The notes under the pieces were generated by a model. The model was not told the DNA's origin, searched no databases, and saw only the letters and a list, made by a program, of their open reading frames with translations. 64,000 nucleotides of DNA, from positions 5,634-69,633 of the forward strand of contig JAZDIU010000011.1 in assembly GCA_043804635.1 (NCBI GenBank), in the 5' to 3' direction. Shown here in pieces: positions 7,144 through 15,438 of the stretch. How positions within the stretch are numbered: position 1 is the stretch's first letter; every line of letters begins with the position of its first letter. This DNA is from JAZDIU01 sp043804635 (GTDB lineage: Bacteria; Chloroflexota; Dehalococcoidia; Dehalococcoidales; UBA2162). A program made the translations under genes and the position numbers.

Positions 7144-8952
7144 ATGACAGTACAATTAGTCCCGTTAAACCAGATTAACGACAATCTTTACAATCCCAGA
7201 AGTCACTACGATAACGCCAGAATCGAAGAACTCGCGTCTTCAATTCTCCAAAACGGACTTCTAGAAGTCCCGAAAGCTCGTAACGTCGCTATCGACACTT
7301 ACGAGCTGGCTTATGGCGGTTACCGGTTCCGGGCTTTCAAGCTCTTAGCGAAGAAAGATGCCGAAAAATGGGGGTCAATGCCCCTGGATGTTATTGAAAT
7401 TTCAGATATGTCCATGGCAATCTTTGCCCTGGAAGAAAACCTGAAAAGAAATTCAATGACTCCTATCGACACAGCAAGGGCCATCGTCAAATACCTGGAA
7501 ATATTCCCATCCGTCAAAGAGGGAGACCTGGCTATCAAGCTTTCAATGTCACAAGGCGCTCTCTCGAATATGGTAAGAACAATGTCCCTACCGAAAGAAA
7601 TCCTGAAATATGTGGACGATGAAACCTTAACCTTCACCCAAGCCCGGGAACTTTGTTCTCTCTCGGATATTGACTCCACTTCCGACAATAGCGTTCAGTC
7701 GAAACTCGTCATGATTGACGCTATTAGTCTTATCGGCACCAATGGTATCCCTTCAACGGTCGGAGGAATGAAAATAGCAATCCACAAGGCCGTTAAAGCT
7801 GTAATGGTCGAGGGTAGATTCAGAGAAATACTCAAGGATATGCCCGTCGCCAATCCACCGGTCTTCGATACCGATGAGATGAAATGCTTCAAGTGCCCGA
7901 AGTGCATGAAAACCACGGACGAAAACGGGAAAGCGGCCTATACCTGCATGAGCATCAAGTGCTGGGATCTGGCCCAGTCCGCTGCAATTAGGAAAATAGC
8001 AGAAGCGGCCGAAGAAGAAGCGGCGGCCAAGGCAAAAGAAGATGCTATATTCGAAGAGGCTCAACTAAAGAGAGAAGCCGAATTGAAAGCCAGAACAGAA
8101 GCTAATATTTCTCAAGAAATAAAACCCGCGCCTGCCGTGGATAAACCAAAACCCCGAATAATCCTCATTGCTGCCGACCGGCTTTTTGACGGAGATGTTT
8201 TCAAATCCTTTTCGTCTCGGGAGATATATGACGGCACGGAAGTCCGGCCCCCATTCGAGGACGGAGGAGAATTATATCTCAACGTCGGTGAATACGCCGG
8301 CATCCCCGGCCCGATAGAGTCAAAACAGGCTTATAGGCTTGTTGAAAGAGAAGGCTATACCGGCGATATCAGAGACCTCCATACACCGGCAAACGAGACC
8401 AATGACTCCTGGAGAGCAAAGCTTAAAGCCGACCCCCTCGGCGCTTATAACGGCGTCGCTGTTACCTACCAGGGAAAGCAATTCGTTATGGTAGGACCAA
8501 TGGTCGTCTTCGCGCCGGCTCCGGTAGAAGTTATACTCAAACCTGTAACCGTAACACCTGCCATTGATAAGGCGACTGAAATCCCTGTCGGCGCTACCGA
8601 CGAACAGGGACCAACTATCGGAGATGAGGAACCCGAAGAAGCGAAAGACGGAAACGAAGAAGAAACGGAGGAACCCGAAAATGCAAAAGAAGAGAATAAG
8701 GTGGAGGAAGCGGCTGCCAAACCTGCTGGGAACGAAACAGTCCCGCCGGTCCAGGAAGCGCCTGTTACACCAGTACCAGCAACGGAGGGAACCGACGAAC
8801 TCTTTACCATCAGCCTCACCCTCTCCGTCTTGGTTCAAAATTCCAGCTCTATGCAAAAAGTAGAGAAAGAAGAGCAAGCGTGGAAACTGTTTGAAAACGC
8901 TGTTAAGAACGGTGAATTTACCAGCGACAATATCACTATCCAAAAAGAATAA
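7144..8952 (+). CDS. parB: ParB-family protein of the PRTRC cassette
   Basis: A 602-residue ParB-like protein. Residues 1-100 are the ParB/Srx nuclease-CTPase-type domain (NDNLYNPRSHYDNARIEELASSI..., then ALEENLKRNSMTPIDTA). A helix-turn-helix follows (LAIKLSMSQGALSNMVRTM). At about 241-275 there is a Cys cluster (CFKCPKC...C...C). Next come an Ala/Glu coiled coil, a linker that encodes one copy of the dispersed palindrome (NISQEIK), a compact domain, a Glu/Pro-rich spacer and a C-terminal helical domain. It is much longer than chromosomal ParB. Probable roles: partition or expression control. A terminator follows. Confidence 0.75.
   Translation: MTVQLVPLNQINDNLYNPRSHYDNARIEELASSILQNGLLEVPKARNVAIDTYELAYGGYRFRAFKLLAKKDAEKWGSMPLDVIEISDMSMAIFALEENLKRNSMTPIDTARAIVKYLEIFPSVKEGDLAIKLSMSQGALSNMVRTMSLPKEILKYVDDETLTFTQARELCSLSDIDSTSDNSVQSKLVMIDAISLIGTNGIPSTVGGMKIAIHKAVKAVMVEGRFREILKDMPVANPPVFDTDEMKCFKCPKCMKTTDENGKAAYTCMSIKCWDLAQSAAIRKIAEAAEEEAAAKAKEDAIFEEAQLKREAELKARTEANISQEIKPAPAVDKPKPRIILIAADRLFDGDVFKSFSSREIYDGTEVRPPFEDGGELYLNVGEYAGIPGPIESKQAYRLVEREGYTGDIRDLHTPANETNDSWRAKLKADPLGAYNGVAVTYQGKQFVMVGPMVVFAPAPVEVILKPVTVTPAIDKATEIPVGATDEQGPTIGDEEPEEAKDGNEEETEEPENAKEENKVEEAAAKPAGNETVPPVQEAPVTPVPATEGTDELFTISLTLSVLVQNSSSMQKVEKEEQAWKLFENAVKNGEFTSDNITIQKE
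8106..8121 (+). repeat. Dispersed 16-bp palindrome (CA form), inside parB
   Basis: Exact TATTTCTCAAGAAATA within the coding sequence, read as NISQEIK at a linker after the coiled coil of ParB. Confidence 0.8.
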
Positions 8953-8973
8953 TTCCACGATTTAAGGCAACAT

Positions 8974-9003
8974 CAGGGCCGGGAAATCAATATCCCGGCC
9001 CTG
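8974..9003 (+). terminator. Strong hairpin after parB
   Basis: CAGGGCCGGGA and TCCCGGCCCTG form a perfect 11-bp stem with an 8-nt loop, followed by AAATATTCC. It closes the PRTRC-clamp-ParB operon before the next promoter. Confidence 0.7.
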
Positions 9004-9044
9004 AAATATTCCAAAAATAAATTCTCCATTGTGTCTCAAAACCA

Positions 9045-9074
9045 TTGACTTGCAACCCAAAAGACCATTATACT
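9045..9074 (+). promoter_or_regulatory. Sigma70-type promoter
   Basis: TTGACT, 18-bp spacer, TATACT. It follows the parB terminator and precedes the HTH gene. The -35 context AAAACCATTGAC is shared with the promoter at 47437. Confidence 0.65.
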
Positions 9075-9132
9075 TTTAGTCGCTATACTTTCGAGTCTAG
9101 CTATAACTGGACTAAGCCTTGAGGGAATATTG

Positions 9133-9333
9133 ATGACGAAAATAGTAATAGACAGTAATGAAATTTTTACAGTGGAAGAAGCGGCGATTCAACTGAAAAT
9201 AAGCAGAGCAACGATATTTAAATACCTAAGCTCGGAAAAAATAATTGCTCTGAAAATCCAGGGTCGCACATATATCCCTCAAAGCGAGATTACCCGCTAT
9301 AAGAAAAACACGGAATCAATCAGGACAAAATGA
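9133..9333 (+). CDS. Excisionase-type helix-turn-helix protein
   Basis: A 66-residue DNA-binding protein of the MerR/excisionase (helix-turn-helix 17) type. VEEAAIQLKISRATIFKYLSS is the HTH and LKIQGRTYIPQSEITRY the wing. Such proteins act as recombination directionality factors or small repressors. It is first in its transcript, behind its own promoter, and its stop codon lies at the base of a hairpin. Confidence 0.75.
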   Translation: MTKIVIDSNEIFTVEEAAIQLKISRATIFKYLSSEKIIALKIQGRTYIPQSEITRYKKNTESIRTK

Positions 9334-9360
9334 AACGCCGGGGGACGAAGCCCGGCGTTT
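9333..9360 (+). terminator. GC-rich hairpin directly after the HTH gene
   Basis: AAACGCCGGG pairs perfectly with CCCGGCGTTT (10 bp, 8-nt loop). It starts at the stop codon and ends just before the next SD, so it could attenuate read-through into the following genes. Confidence 0.5.
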
Positions 9361-9485
9361 CGACGGAGGTGAGTAAATGTAATAACCACGGCCCATGCAA
9401 CCAGCGTCTTCATTCTAAACAATCCCTGATTAATTGTCAATACCCTACGTACATCTGTTCTAAAAATATTTTTAAGGAGGTTTTA

Positions 9486-9983
9486 ATGTCAGAAAAACTC
9501 ATGACAATCCAGGAAAAGGCCGAATTCATGATGGCTTTCAAACCCGGCGAACTGCTCGCAAAATTGACAAGCGCCGAAAAGGAATACAGGGAACTCTTAA
9601 CAGCTCAATCCAAATTCAGAATGGATAACGCTTCTTACGTTAAAGGAGCACGAGGCGGCAACAGCGAAGCTGTGGAAGACATCGAAGTCCAGCTTGTCGC
9701 GCCGGCGGAAATAGACGGCAAAAAAGCGACCGACGCTTCCAAGAAAACATGGCTCGACCGGCAAAAAATAGATAATAAGGAACTGGCCGCCGCTTATAAC
9801 CAGCAAAAAGTAACCGAAATCACCACCTCGGATTACGAAATCAGAATTAAGGTCTGCGAAGTCACTATGACCAATATCCGCTCAATGCTCGCTCTAAGAA
9901 CGTCCCAGTTTGCGTTTTTTGCCGGGGCGCTGAGAATCGAGGTCGCTGAACCGGAAATAAATAATGAGGAGGAAAAAGCTTAA
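9486..9983 (+). CDS. Unknown helical protein
   Basis: A 165-residue, Lys/Glu/Ala-rich, largely helical protein with no recognised family. AAGGAGG seven bases before ATG 9486 fixes the start. The same frame is open upstream across a Cys-containing stretch (9369-9485), which I regard as leader sequence. It sits in the short operon downstream of the excisionase-like gene and ends at the SD of the next gene. Confidence 0.65.
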   Translation: MSEKLMTIQEKAEFMMAFKPGELLAKLTSAEKEYRELLTAQSKFRMDNASYVKGARGGNSEAVEDIEVQLVAPAEIDGKKATDASKKTWLDRQKIDNKELAAAYNQQKVTEITTSDYEIRIKVCEVTMTNIRSMLALRTSQFAFFAGALRIEVAEPEINNEEEKA

Positions 9984-9984
9984 A

Positions 9985-10299
9985 GTGGAAAAGATTTTCG
10001 TTGACGGGATTGAATATGTACCTAAGACTTCTTTGCCTAAAGGCAATATCAAAATCGTTATCCTCCAAAGAGGATGGGTAAAAATTGGAAGATTCTACCA
10101 GGATGGCCCAGATTGCCGGCTCGAAAACTGTGCCACCATCCGTAACTGGGGCTCGACTAAAGGACTGGGCGAAATTGCCCTTGGCGGCCCGACTCCAAAA
10201 ACTATCCTTGACCCGGAACCGACTTGCCGCTTCCATGAACTTACGGTAATCTGCACCATCGATTGTGTGGAAGAAAAATGGAAATCCACACTTTCATAG
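9985..10299 (+). CDS. Phage-type small protein with RNWG...GLGEIA motif
   Basis: A 104-residue protein with a motif I recognise from phage and plasmid hypothetical proteins: a GWVKIGRF strand, then IRNWGSTKGLGEIALGGPT and a TILDPEPTCRFHELTVI strand. I start it at GTG 9985 because that gives a typical family opening (EKIFVDGIEYVPK). The SD is rather far (12 nt); ATG 9964 in the same frame has no SD. It is followed by a Gly-repeat protein, a pairing I recall from other phages. Function unknown. Confidence 0.6.
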   Translation: MEKIFVDGIEYVPKTSLPKGNIKIVILQRGWVKIGRFYQDGPDCRLENCATIRNWGSTKGLGEIALGGPTPKTILDPEPTCRFHELTVICTIDCVEEKWKSTLS

Positions 10300-10505
10300 G
10301 AGAGGATACCCAAAATACCTACGGCAACGGCCACGGCCACGGCTACGGCTACGGCGACGGCTACGGCGACGGCCACGGCTACGGCTACGGCCACGGCCAC
10401 GGCTACGGCTACGGCGACGGCTACGGCTACGGCGACGGCGACGGCGACGGCTACGGCGACGGCTACAGCGACGGCTACGGCAACAGCTACGGCAACGGCT
10501 ACTAA
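10278..10505 (+). CDS. Glycine-alternating repeat protein (GY/GH/GD repeats)
   Basis: A 75-residue protein. After MEIHTFIGEDTQNTY every second residue is Gly, alternating with Tyr, His, Asp or Asn. The His/Asp content would allow metal binding; the pattern could also form a flexible or assembly-prone chain. It starts inside the end of the preceding gene. Similar Gly-x repeats occur next to RNWG-type genes in phages (from memory). No enzymatic motif. Confidence 0.6.
   Translation: MEIHTFIGEDTQNTYGNGHGHGYGYGDGYGDGHGYGYGHGHGYGYGDGYGYGDGDGDGYGDGYSDGYGNSYGNGY
10321..10503 (+). repeat. GGCNAC hexamer-like tandem repeat
   Basis: About 30 tandem units of GGCTAC, GGCCAC, GGCGAC or GGCAAC. Because the unit is six bases, all frames stay open, which explains long Val-Ala and Arg-rich frames on both strands here that are not real genes. 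Confidence 0.9.
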
Positions 10506-10536
10506 AATAAATAAACAATAAGGAGGAAAAAAGTTA

Positions 10537-11580
10537 ATGCCAGACCTATACAGGAAATCTGATACTACCTCAAGCAGCGAAGTCCTTCCCCCTGAGATTA
10601 AAATCATCCAGGGTACCACAAGAGATTCACCAGAAGGCGCTAAAATCGGTCAATTCTGTAACGCTATATCCAGTGAGTTCTTCGACGATTTTGAATTCAT
10701 ATACGTTGACCGCGACAAGACTCGCACCTACTGGGGAAGAGATACCATCGAAGACGAACCGCCTCTTTGCTGGTCTCCGGACGCCGATTCCGGATTCTCG
10801 GCCGACGGTAAGGATTGTTCGAAATGTAAAGACCGCCTCGACAACGCCGCCAGTGTCCCAGCTAATGTCAGAAAAACAAAATGCCTTATTCACTATACCA
10901 TCAAGGGCGTTAAGCTTCCCAACTGGGAGCCATTCATGATGAGGGTCACCGGCGTAAGTGTCGGTGAATTCATGCGCCTTATGTCCAATTTCCTTTACAA
11001 CCCAGCACTTCGGAACAAAGAGACGGGCAAACCCAATTATCACGCCGTTATCGTTCCTGTTAAAACAGAGCAAATCAAAAGCCCGGCCGGAATATCTTAC
11101 GGCCTCAAGTTCGGAATGTTCAAACCTATCAAGGAACAAGAAGTGCTTACCGCTTCTTTCTCCATCTCCGCTGAATTACTCGGCCAATCTAATGTTCTCC
11201 AGCTCGAAGAGGGAGAAACACTTGATGAAGAAGCGGAAAATATTCCCCAAGAAATAAAACAAGAACCAGCACCGGCGCCAACTATCAGAACAATTACCCC
11301 TCCGGCCCAATCCCAGGCAACCAGGGACGCCGAATCTCTTTACGAGGGCAATAGAGCAACGACTCCAAAAATCCTTATCGGCTACCTTGAAACAGACGGC
11401 CGGGAAATATACGCCGGAGACTTGGTCCCCGCCGGCACCCGCGTACTTAAAGAGAAACCTGCTCCAATAAAAGAAACACAAACTATCACACCAAAGGATG
11501 TCGGTACAATTACCGTAAAAAGCCCCGCGCCCGCTCCACCGGCCAGAAAAGCAACACCATTCGATATAAGCTCACTGTAA
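10537..11580 (+). CDS. Probable phage DNA-binding protein with Cys pairs and Pro-rich tail
   Basis: A 347-residue protein. The first 200 residues contain PPEIKIIQGTTRDSPEGAKIGQF, a later PPLCWSPDADSGFSADGKDCSKC cluster (two Cys pairs) and a beta-rich part. This resembles single-strand-binding or recombination-type proteins seen beside phage replication genes. The last 110 residues are Pro/Ala-rich, with an acidic stretch encoding a degenerate palindrome copy (NIPQEIK). AAGGAGG precedes the ATG. It ends DISSL, a short C-terminal tip like those used to recruit partners (inference). Confidence 0.5.
   Translation: MPDLYRKSDTTSSSEVLPPEIKIIQGTTRDSPEGAKIGQFCNAISSEFFDDFEFIYVDRDKTRTYWGRDTIEDEPPLCWSPDADSGFSADGKDCSKCKDRLDNAASVPANVRKTKCLIHYTIKGVKLPNWEPFMMRVTGVSVGEFMRLMSNFLYNPALRNKETGKPNYHAVIVPVKTEQIKSPAGISYGLKFGMFKPIKEQEVLTASFSISAELLGQSNVLQLEEGETLDEEAENIPQEIKQEPAPAPTIRTITPPAQSQATRDAESLYEGNRATTPKILIGYLETDGREIYAGDLVPAGTRVLKEKPAPIKETQTITPKDVGTITVKSPAPAPPARKATPFDISSL
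11241..11256 (+). repeat. Degenerate dispersed palindrome (CA form), inside a gene
   Basis: TATTCCCCAAGAAATA, two mismatches from consensus, encoding NIPQEIK at the start of the Pro-rich tail. The peptide matches the palindrome-encoded NISQEIK in ParB. Confidence 0.55.
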
Positions 11581-11587
11581 AAAACAC

Positions 11588-11621
11588 TTTGCCCCCTGTA
11601 TAAAAAAATACAGGGGGCAAA
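11588..11621 (+). terminator. Perfect 14-bp hairpin
   Basis: TTTGCCCCCTGTAT pairs with ATACAGGGGGCAAA around a six-A loop. It lies between the DNA-binding-type gene and the primase gene. There is little T-run on the + side, so it may be a partial or bidirectional terminator. Confidence 0.65.
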
Positions 11622-11648
11622 CCCCACTTTGTAAAAAGGCGGTTAAAA

Positions 11649-14243
11649 ATGCCAAATAATCCGATAGAAGTGGCTACGAAATACCTCACTATGGGACGCT
11701 CAATCATGCCAACGGGGGCTCCGGGAAAAGACAATAAACACAAGGCTCCATACCTGGAATCGTGGAAAGGCTTACAAAATAAAAGAGCGGAACTCGTTCA
11801 AATTATCCAATGGCAAAATAAATACCATAATTCTTTATGGGGAATGATTACCGGCTCGATTTCCAACTGCTTTGTAATCGACATTGACGATAAAGAAGCA
11901 GTTAAAACAATGGGAGACCTTAAACCACACGTCAAAACCAAAAGAGGGTGGCATTGGTACTTTAAACATCCGGGTGGAAAGGTTATAACAAAAGCCGGCA
12001 TTCTCCCACATATCGACATCCGTGGCGATGGCGGTTTCGTGAACTTCGCCGGAGAAAACGAAGGTGCTAATTATGAAACTTTAATCCTCCCAACGGATGA
12101 AAATCTATATAAATTCGACCAGCTTCCAAACGAAATAAAAGAAGCTCTTAAAAAACCCAAAAGTTCTAACCTTGGTGAAAGACTCCTTGCTGACGCTATC
12201 GCAAATGCTCACCCGGGGGAACGGAACGAAACCGGATTGTGGCTTGCTTGCCAACTTCGTGACAATAAAATATCTCGGGCTGACTGTGAACCAATCATGC
12301 GTTCTTACGCCGCTGCTGTTGCTAATTTAGGCGGTGACCCTTATCACGAAAGCGAAGCAATGGCTTCTCTTGACCAGGCTTTCCAAAGAGAACCACGCGA
12401 ACCCTGGCCCGAAGGAACGGGTATAACAGGAGGCGATGGAAGATATATTATCAAGGGTGACAATGGCCCTGTGCTTAATTTCAACCTTCTGGTATCAGAC
12501 CTTCTTGCTGAATATCACTTTGCCACTTTTAGTGACACCGAAGAAGTTTTGGTTTACGCGGGCGGGAGGTATGTTTACAAGGGAAAAGAACTAATAAAAT
12601 ACGAGTGTCAAAAAAGAGTAGGAATCACTAGGTTAATAAGTATTCGAGTTATTACCGAAATTATTGGTCATATTCAAAGATCAACTTTCGTAAATCGCTT
12701 AAATTTCAACACCAGTCTAAATGTTATTAATGTTCAAAATGGCTTATTAAACTTAAACACTCGCGTTCTGTCACCACATACACACGAGTTCTTATCCACT
12801 ATACGCATACCTGTTATATACAATCCCGGTACCGAATGTCCGGTAATTAAAACATTTCTCTCTGAAATCGTTGGAGTAGAAGACCAGGTTACCCTACAAG
12901 AATTCGCCGGCTATTGTCTCTTCCCTCAATATATTATCCAAAAAGCTTTTCTTCTCCAGGGGGACGGCGACAATGGAAAAAGTACCTACCTTAATCTCTT
13001 AAAGGGTTTTATCGGTAGGGAAAACTGTTCGAATGTATCATGGCAATCATTAGAATTTAATCGTTTTGCTTCATCCCAACTTGAGGGTAAAATGGTCAAT
13101 ATCTTCGCTGATTTACCTTCCCGGAGCGTCGATATGACCACGGCTTTTAAAACCCTAACCGGCGGTGATCAGGTAGAATCAGAAAAGAAATTTCAAAACA
13201 AAAGCTCCTTTCTTAACTTTGCAAAGCTAATATTCTCAGCTAACAAACCCCCTGTGGTAAAGGATGAAAATAGCTACGCTTTTTGGCGACGCTGGATTCT
13301 AATTGAGTTTCCTTTTCAAATAGCGGAAAACAAAAAGGACCCTAAAATGGCCGAAAAACTCACAACGGAAGAAGAGTTGTCTGGGTTTCTGAATTACGCC
13401 TTGGATGGACTAGACCGACTCATGAAAAACGGTAAATTTACCTACAATAAAACCGTTGACGAAACCGCTGAATTGTACCAGAAAAACGCGGATACGGTGT
13501 ACGCTTTTGTCACTGACAGGTGTGATATTGGATCAGATGCGGTAGTCAGTAAAGAGGATCTTTATACTGCTTACAAGGATTATTGCGCTAAAAACAAGCT
13601 CCCAATTCTTAAACCAAATTCTTTCGCGAGGTCGTTGCAAAATCAGGAAAATATTAACGTAAAATCATTTAGACCGCAAAAAGGAGAAACTCGACCAACA
13701 TCATGGCAAGGCCTTTCCGTCATGGAAGTCAAGGATTTTAAGGACAAGTTGCCTCATCAAAACATTGACATACCTGACATTACGCCTGAAGTCGCTATAA
13801 CTTCTGTCAAGGTTGTCAATGATGTCAATGTTTTTTCCCTAGATAATTGCGTAGGGGTGGAAAATGGAAATACTGTAGAAGATAAAGTAGAAAATAGTAG
13901 TGTAGGGGGTATATATGGGGTAAAAAACAGTGACATCCTTGACGCTACACTCAAATCCCAAAATCGAAACCCTGACGCAACAAGCCAAAACCTTGACGCA
14001 AATGAAATCGCTACTTCCGCTGAGCTTTACCGTAAAAAATATGAAACAGGGCAGCGGTTAGGCATGGATTTTAACTATGCAAAACAACTTTGGAAAACAG
14101 CTGGCGCGCCGCCATTAAAAATCGGAGAAAAGATTATCGAGAATTTTGAGGGGGTGAAAGTATTTGAAGAATTGACGGACATTGAAATTGGGAAAATAGT
14201 TAAGTGGTTAAAGATACAGGAGGGCAGTTCGGTTGAAAATTAA
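11649..14243 (+). CDS. Primase-polymerase / SF3 helicase (D5-like)
   Basis: An 864-residue replication protein. The N-terminal prim-pol domain shows VIDIDD (about 76-81), HWYFKHPGG (about 101) and HIDIRGDGG (about 120). A D5_N-type region follows, then an SF3 helicase with Walker A GDGDNGKST (about 437-445), Walker B-like IFADLPS and sensor FSANKPP. It would prime and unwind at the replication start. The last about 60 residues form a module (QLWKTAGAPPLK ... KIVKWLKIQE) that recurs in the gene at 15431. Between helicase and module is a Val/Asn/Asp-rich linker. Overlaps the next gene by 11 bases. Confidence 0.85.
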   Translation: MPNNPIEVATKYLTMGRSIMPTGAPGKDNKHKAPYLESWKGLQNKRAELVQIIQWQNKYHNSLWGMITGSISNCFVIDIDDKEAVKTMGDLKPHVKTKRGWHWYFKHPGGKVITKAGILPHIDIRGDGGFVNFAGENEGANYETLILPTDENLYKFDQLPNEIKEALKKPKSSNLGERLLADAIANAHPGERNETGLWLACQLRDNKISRADCEPIMRSYAAAVANLGGDPYHESEAMASLDQAFQREPREPWPEGTGITGGDGRYIIKGDNGPVLNFNLLVSDLLAEYHFATFSDTEEVLVYAGGRYVYKGKELIKYECQKRVGITRLISIRVITEIIGHIQRSTFVNRLNFNTSLNVINVQNGLLNLNTRVLSPHTHEFLSTIRIPVIYNPGTECPVIKTFLSEIVGVEDQVTLQEFAGYCLFPQYIIQKAFLLQGDGDNGKSTYLNLLKGFIGRENCSNVSWQSLEFNRFASSQLEGKMVNIFADLPSRSVDMTTAFKTLTGGDQVESEKKFQNKSSFLNFAKLIFSANKPPVVKDENSYAFWRRWILIEFPFQIAENKKDPKMAEKLTTEEELSGFLNYALDGLDRLMKNGKFTYNKTVDETAELYQKNADTVYAFVTDRCDIGSDAVVSKEDLYTAYKDYCAKNKLPILKPNSFARSLQNQENINVKSFRPQKGETRPTSWQGLSVMEVKDFKDKLPHQNIDIPDITPEVAITSVKVVNDVNVFSLDNCVGVENGNTVEDKVENSSVGGIYGVKNSDILDATLKSQNRNPDATSQNLDANEIATSAELYRKKYETGQRLGMDFNYAKQLWKTAGAPPLKIGEKIIENFEGVKVFEELTDIEIGKIVKWLKIQEGSSVEN

Positions 14244-15438
14244 AGACATTATTATTGATGGGCGGCATCGTAAAGATATGGGTGATATACAAGGGTTGGC
14301 TGAAAGCATTAAAAGGGTTGGTCTTCTTCATCCGGTAGTGGTAACGAATGATGGTAAGTTAATTGCCGGTGAGCGAAGGATAAAAGCGTTTGAACTTTTG
14401 GGTATAGAAGATATACCGGTAACAGTAATAGATTTAAAAGAGATAGTTCAAGGTGAGTATCAAGAAAATATACAGCGTAAGGATTTCCTACCATCAGAAG
14501 CCGTAGCAATAGCCCGGGAAGTCAGGCCAAAAGAACAAGAAGAGGCGAAAGAACGGGAATTAGCAGGTAAACCCTCCGCAACTTTTGCGGAGGGTGAGAC
14601 ACGTCAAAAGGTCGCGAAATACGTGGGAGTTAGTCACACAACTTTAGCTAAAGCTGAAACCGTAGTTGAGGCAGCCGAGAAGGAACCGGAAAAATACGAA
14701 TCGATAGTTCAGCAAATGGATAAGTCGAACAATATTAACGCGGCTTACAAAGCGGTTAAAAGGGTTCGAGACGAAGACGAAAGGGTGAAAGGACGGGAGA
14801 TTGGTGCTGACGCGATACATAAGTTAGATGGACGTTTTCTTTTACTGAATAATAACGTAAAAGACATGTTTAATAAAGTCAAGGAATCATCCATTGACTG
14901 TATTGTTACAGATCCGCCGTATTCCAAGGAATACCTTAGTTGTTTAAAGTCCCTAGGTAGTTTTGCCGCGCTGGTTCTTAAGCCTGGAAAGTCTATGTTG
15001 GTTATGGTCGGTCAATTGTATTTACCGACAGTATTAAACACGCTTTGTCTTGAGATGAATTATCACTGGACGTTAGCTTATTTAACTCCGGGTGGTCAAT
15101 CCCCACAAATTTGGAATCGTAAGGTTAACACTTTTTGGAAACCGGTTATTTGGTTAACAAAAGGAGAACTTGAAGGACGTGATTGGTACGGTGACGTTTT
15201 CAAATCAGATATAAACGATAATGACAAAAGGTTCCATCACTGGGGTCAAAGTGAGAGTGGTATAGGACGTTTGGTAGAAGCGTTTACCAAACCAGACGAC
15301 CTGGTTTGCGACCCTTTTGTTGGTGGTGGTACAACAGCCGTTGTTAGTATAAACCTTGGTCGCAAGTTTATCGGTTCAGATATAGACGCGGATGCTTTAG
15401 AAACTTGTAGAACGAGGGTTATTAAAAGTTATGAGTAG
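14233..15438 (+). CDS. ParB-domain DNA methyltransferase fusion
   Basis: A 401-residue protein. Residues 1-100 are a ParB-type domain (GLAESIKRVGLLHPVVV, KLIAGERRIKAFELLG). An HTH follows (QKVAKYVGVSHTTLAKA), then from about 195 an N4/N6-type methyltransferase with DPPY at 227-230 and DPFVGGGTT near 359. It would methylate adenine or N4-cytosine in a sequence chosen with help from the ParB/HTH part. TTG start with AGGAGGG upstream. Such fusions are common in phages. It may protect or mark replicon DNA. Confidence 0.8.
   Translation: MKIKDIIIDGRHRKDMGDIQGLAESIKRVGLLHPVVVTNDGKLIAGERRIKAFELLGIEDIPVTVIDLKEIVQGEYQENIQRKDFLPSEAVAIAREVRPKEQEEAKERELAGKPSATFAEGETRQKVAKYVGVSHTTLAKAETVVEAAEKEPEKYESIVQQMDKSNNINAAYKAVKRVRDEDERVKGREIGADAIHKLDGRFLLLNNNVKDMFNKVKESSIDCIVTDPPYSKEYLSCLKSLGSFAALVLKPGKSMLVMVGQLYLPTVLNTLCLEMNYHWTLAYLTPGGQSPQIWNRKVNTFWKPVIWLTKGELEGRDWYGDVFKSDINDNDKRFHHWGQSESGIGRLVEAFTKPDDLVCDPFVGGGTTAVVSINLGRKFIGSDIDADALETCRTRVIKSYE

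Noticed and set aside
8320..8958. 212-residue minus-strand frame under parB
   Set aside because: It lacks an SD, has a Phe/Ser-rich composition typical of antisense of a Lys/Glu/Pro-rich gene, and lies opposite a well-supported gene.
9369..9485. Cys-containing N-terminal extension of the gene at 9486 (from 9330 or 9369)
   Set aside because: The 9486 start has its own strong AAGGAGG, and the upstream frame contains a hairpin region and an ATG-TAA pair behind an SD. It may be a leader but not part of the protein.
10321..10503. CRISPR-like repeats
   Set aside because: Units are six bases with no unique spacers and no cas genes; a coding microsatellite explains them.
10095..10619. Long Val-Ala repeat frame on the minus strand and Arg-rich frames on both strands
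   Set aside because: All frames through a six-base GGCNAC repeat stay open. Only the frame starting MEIHTF has sensible context and direction.
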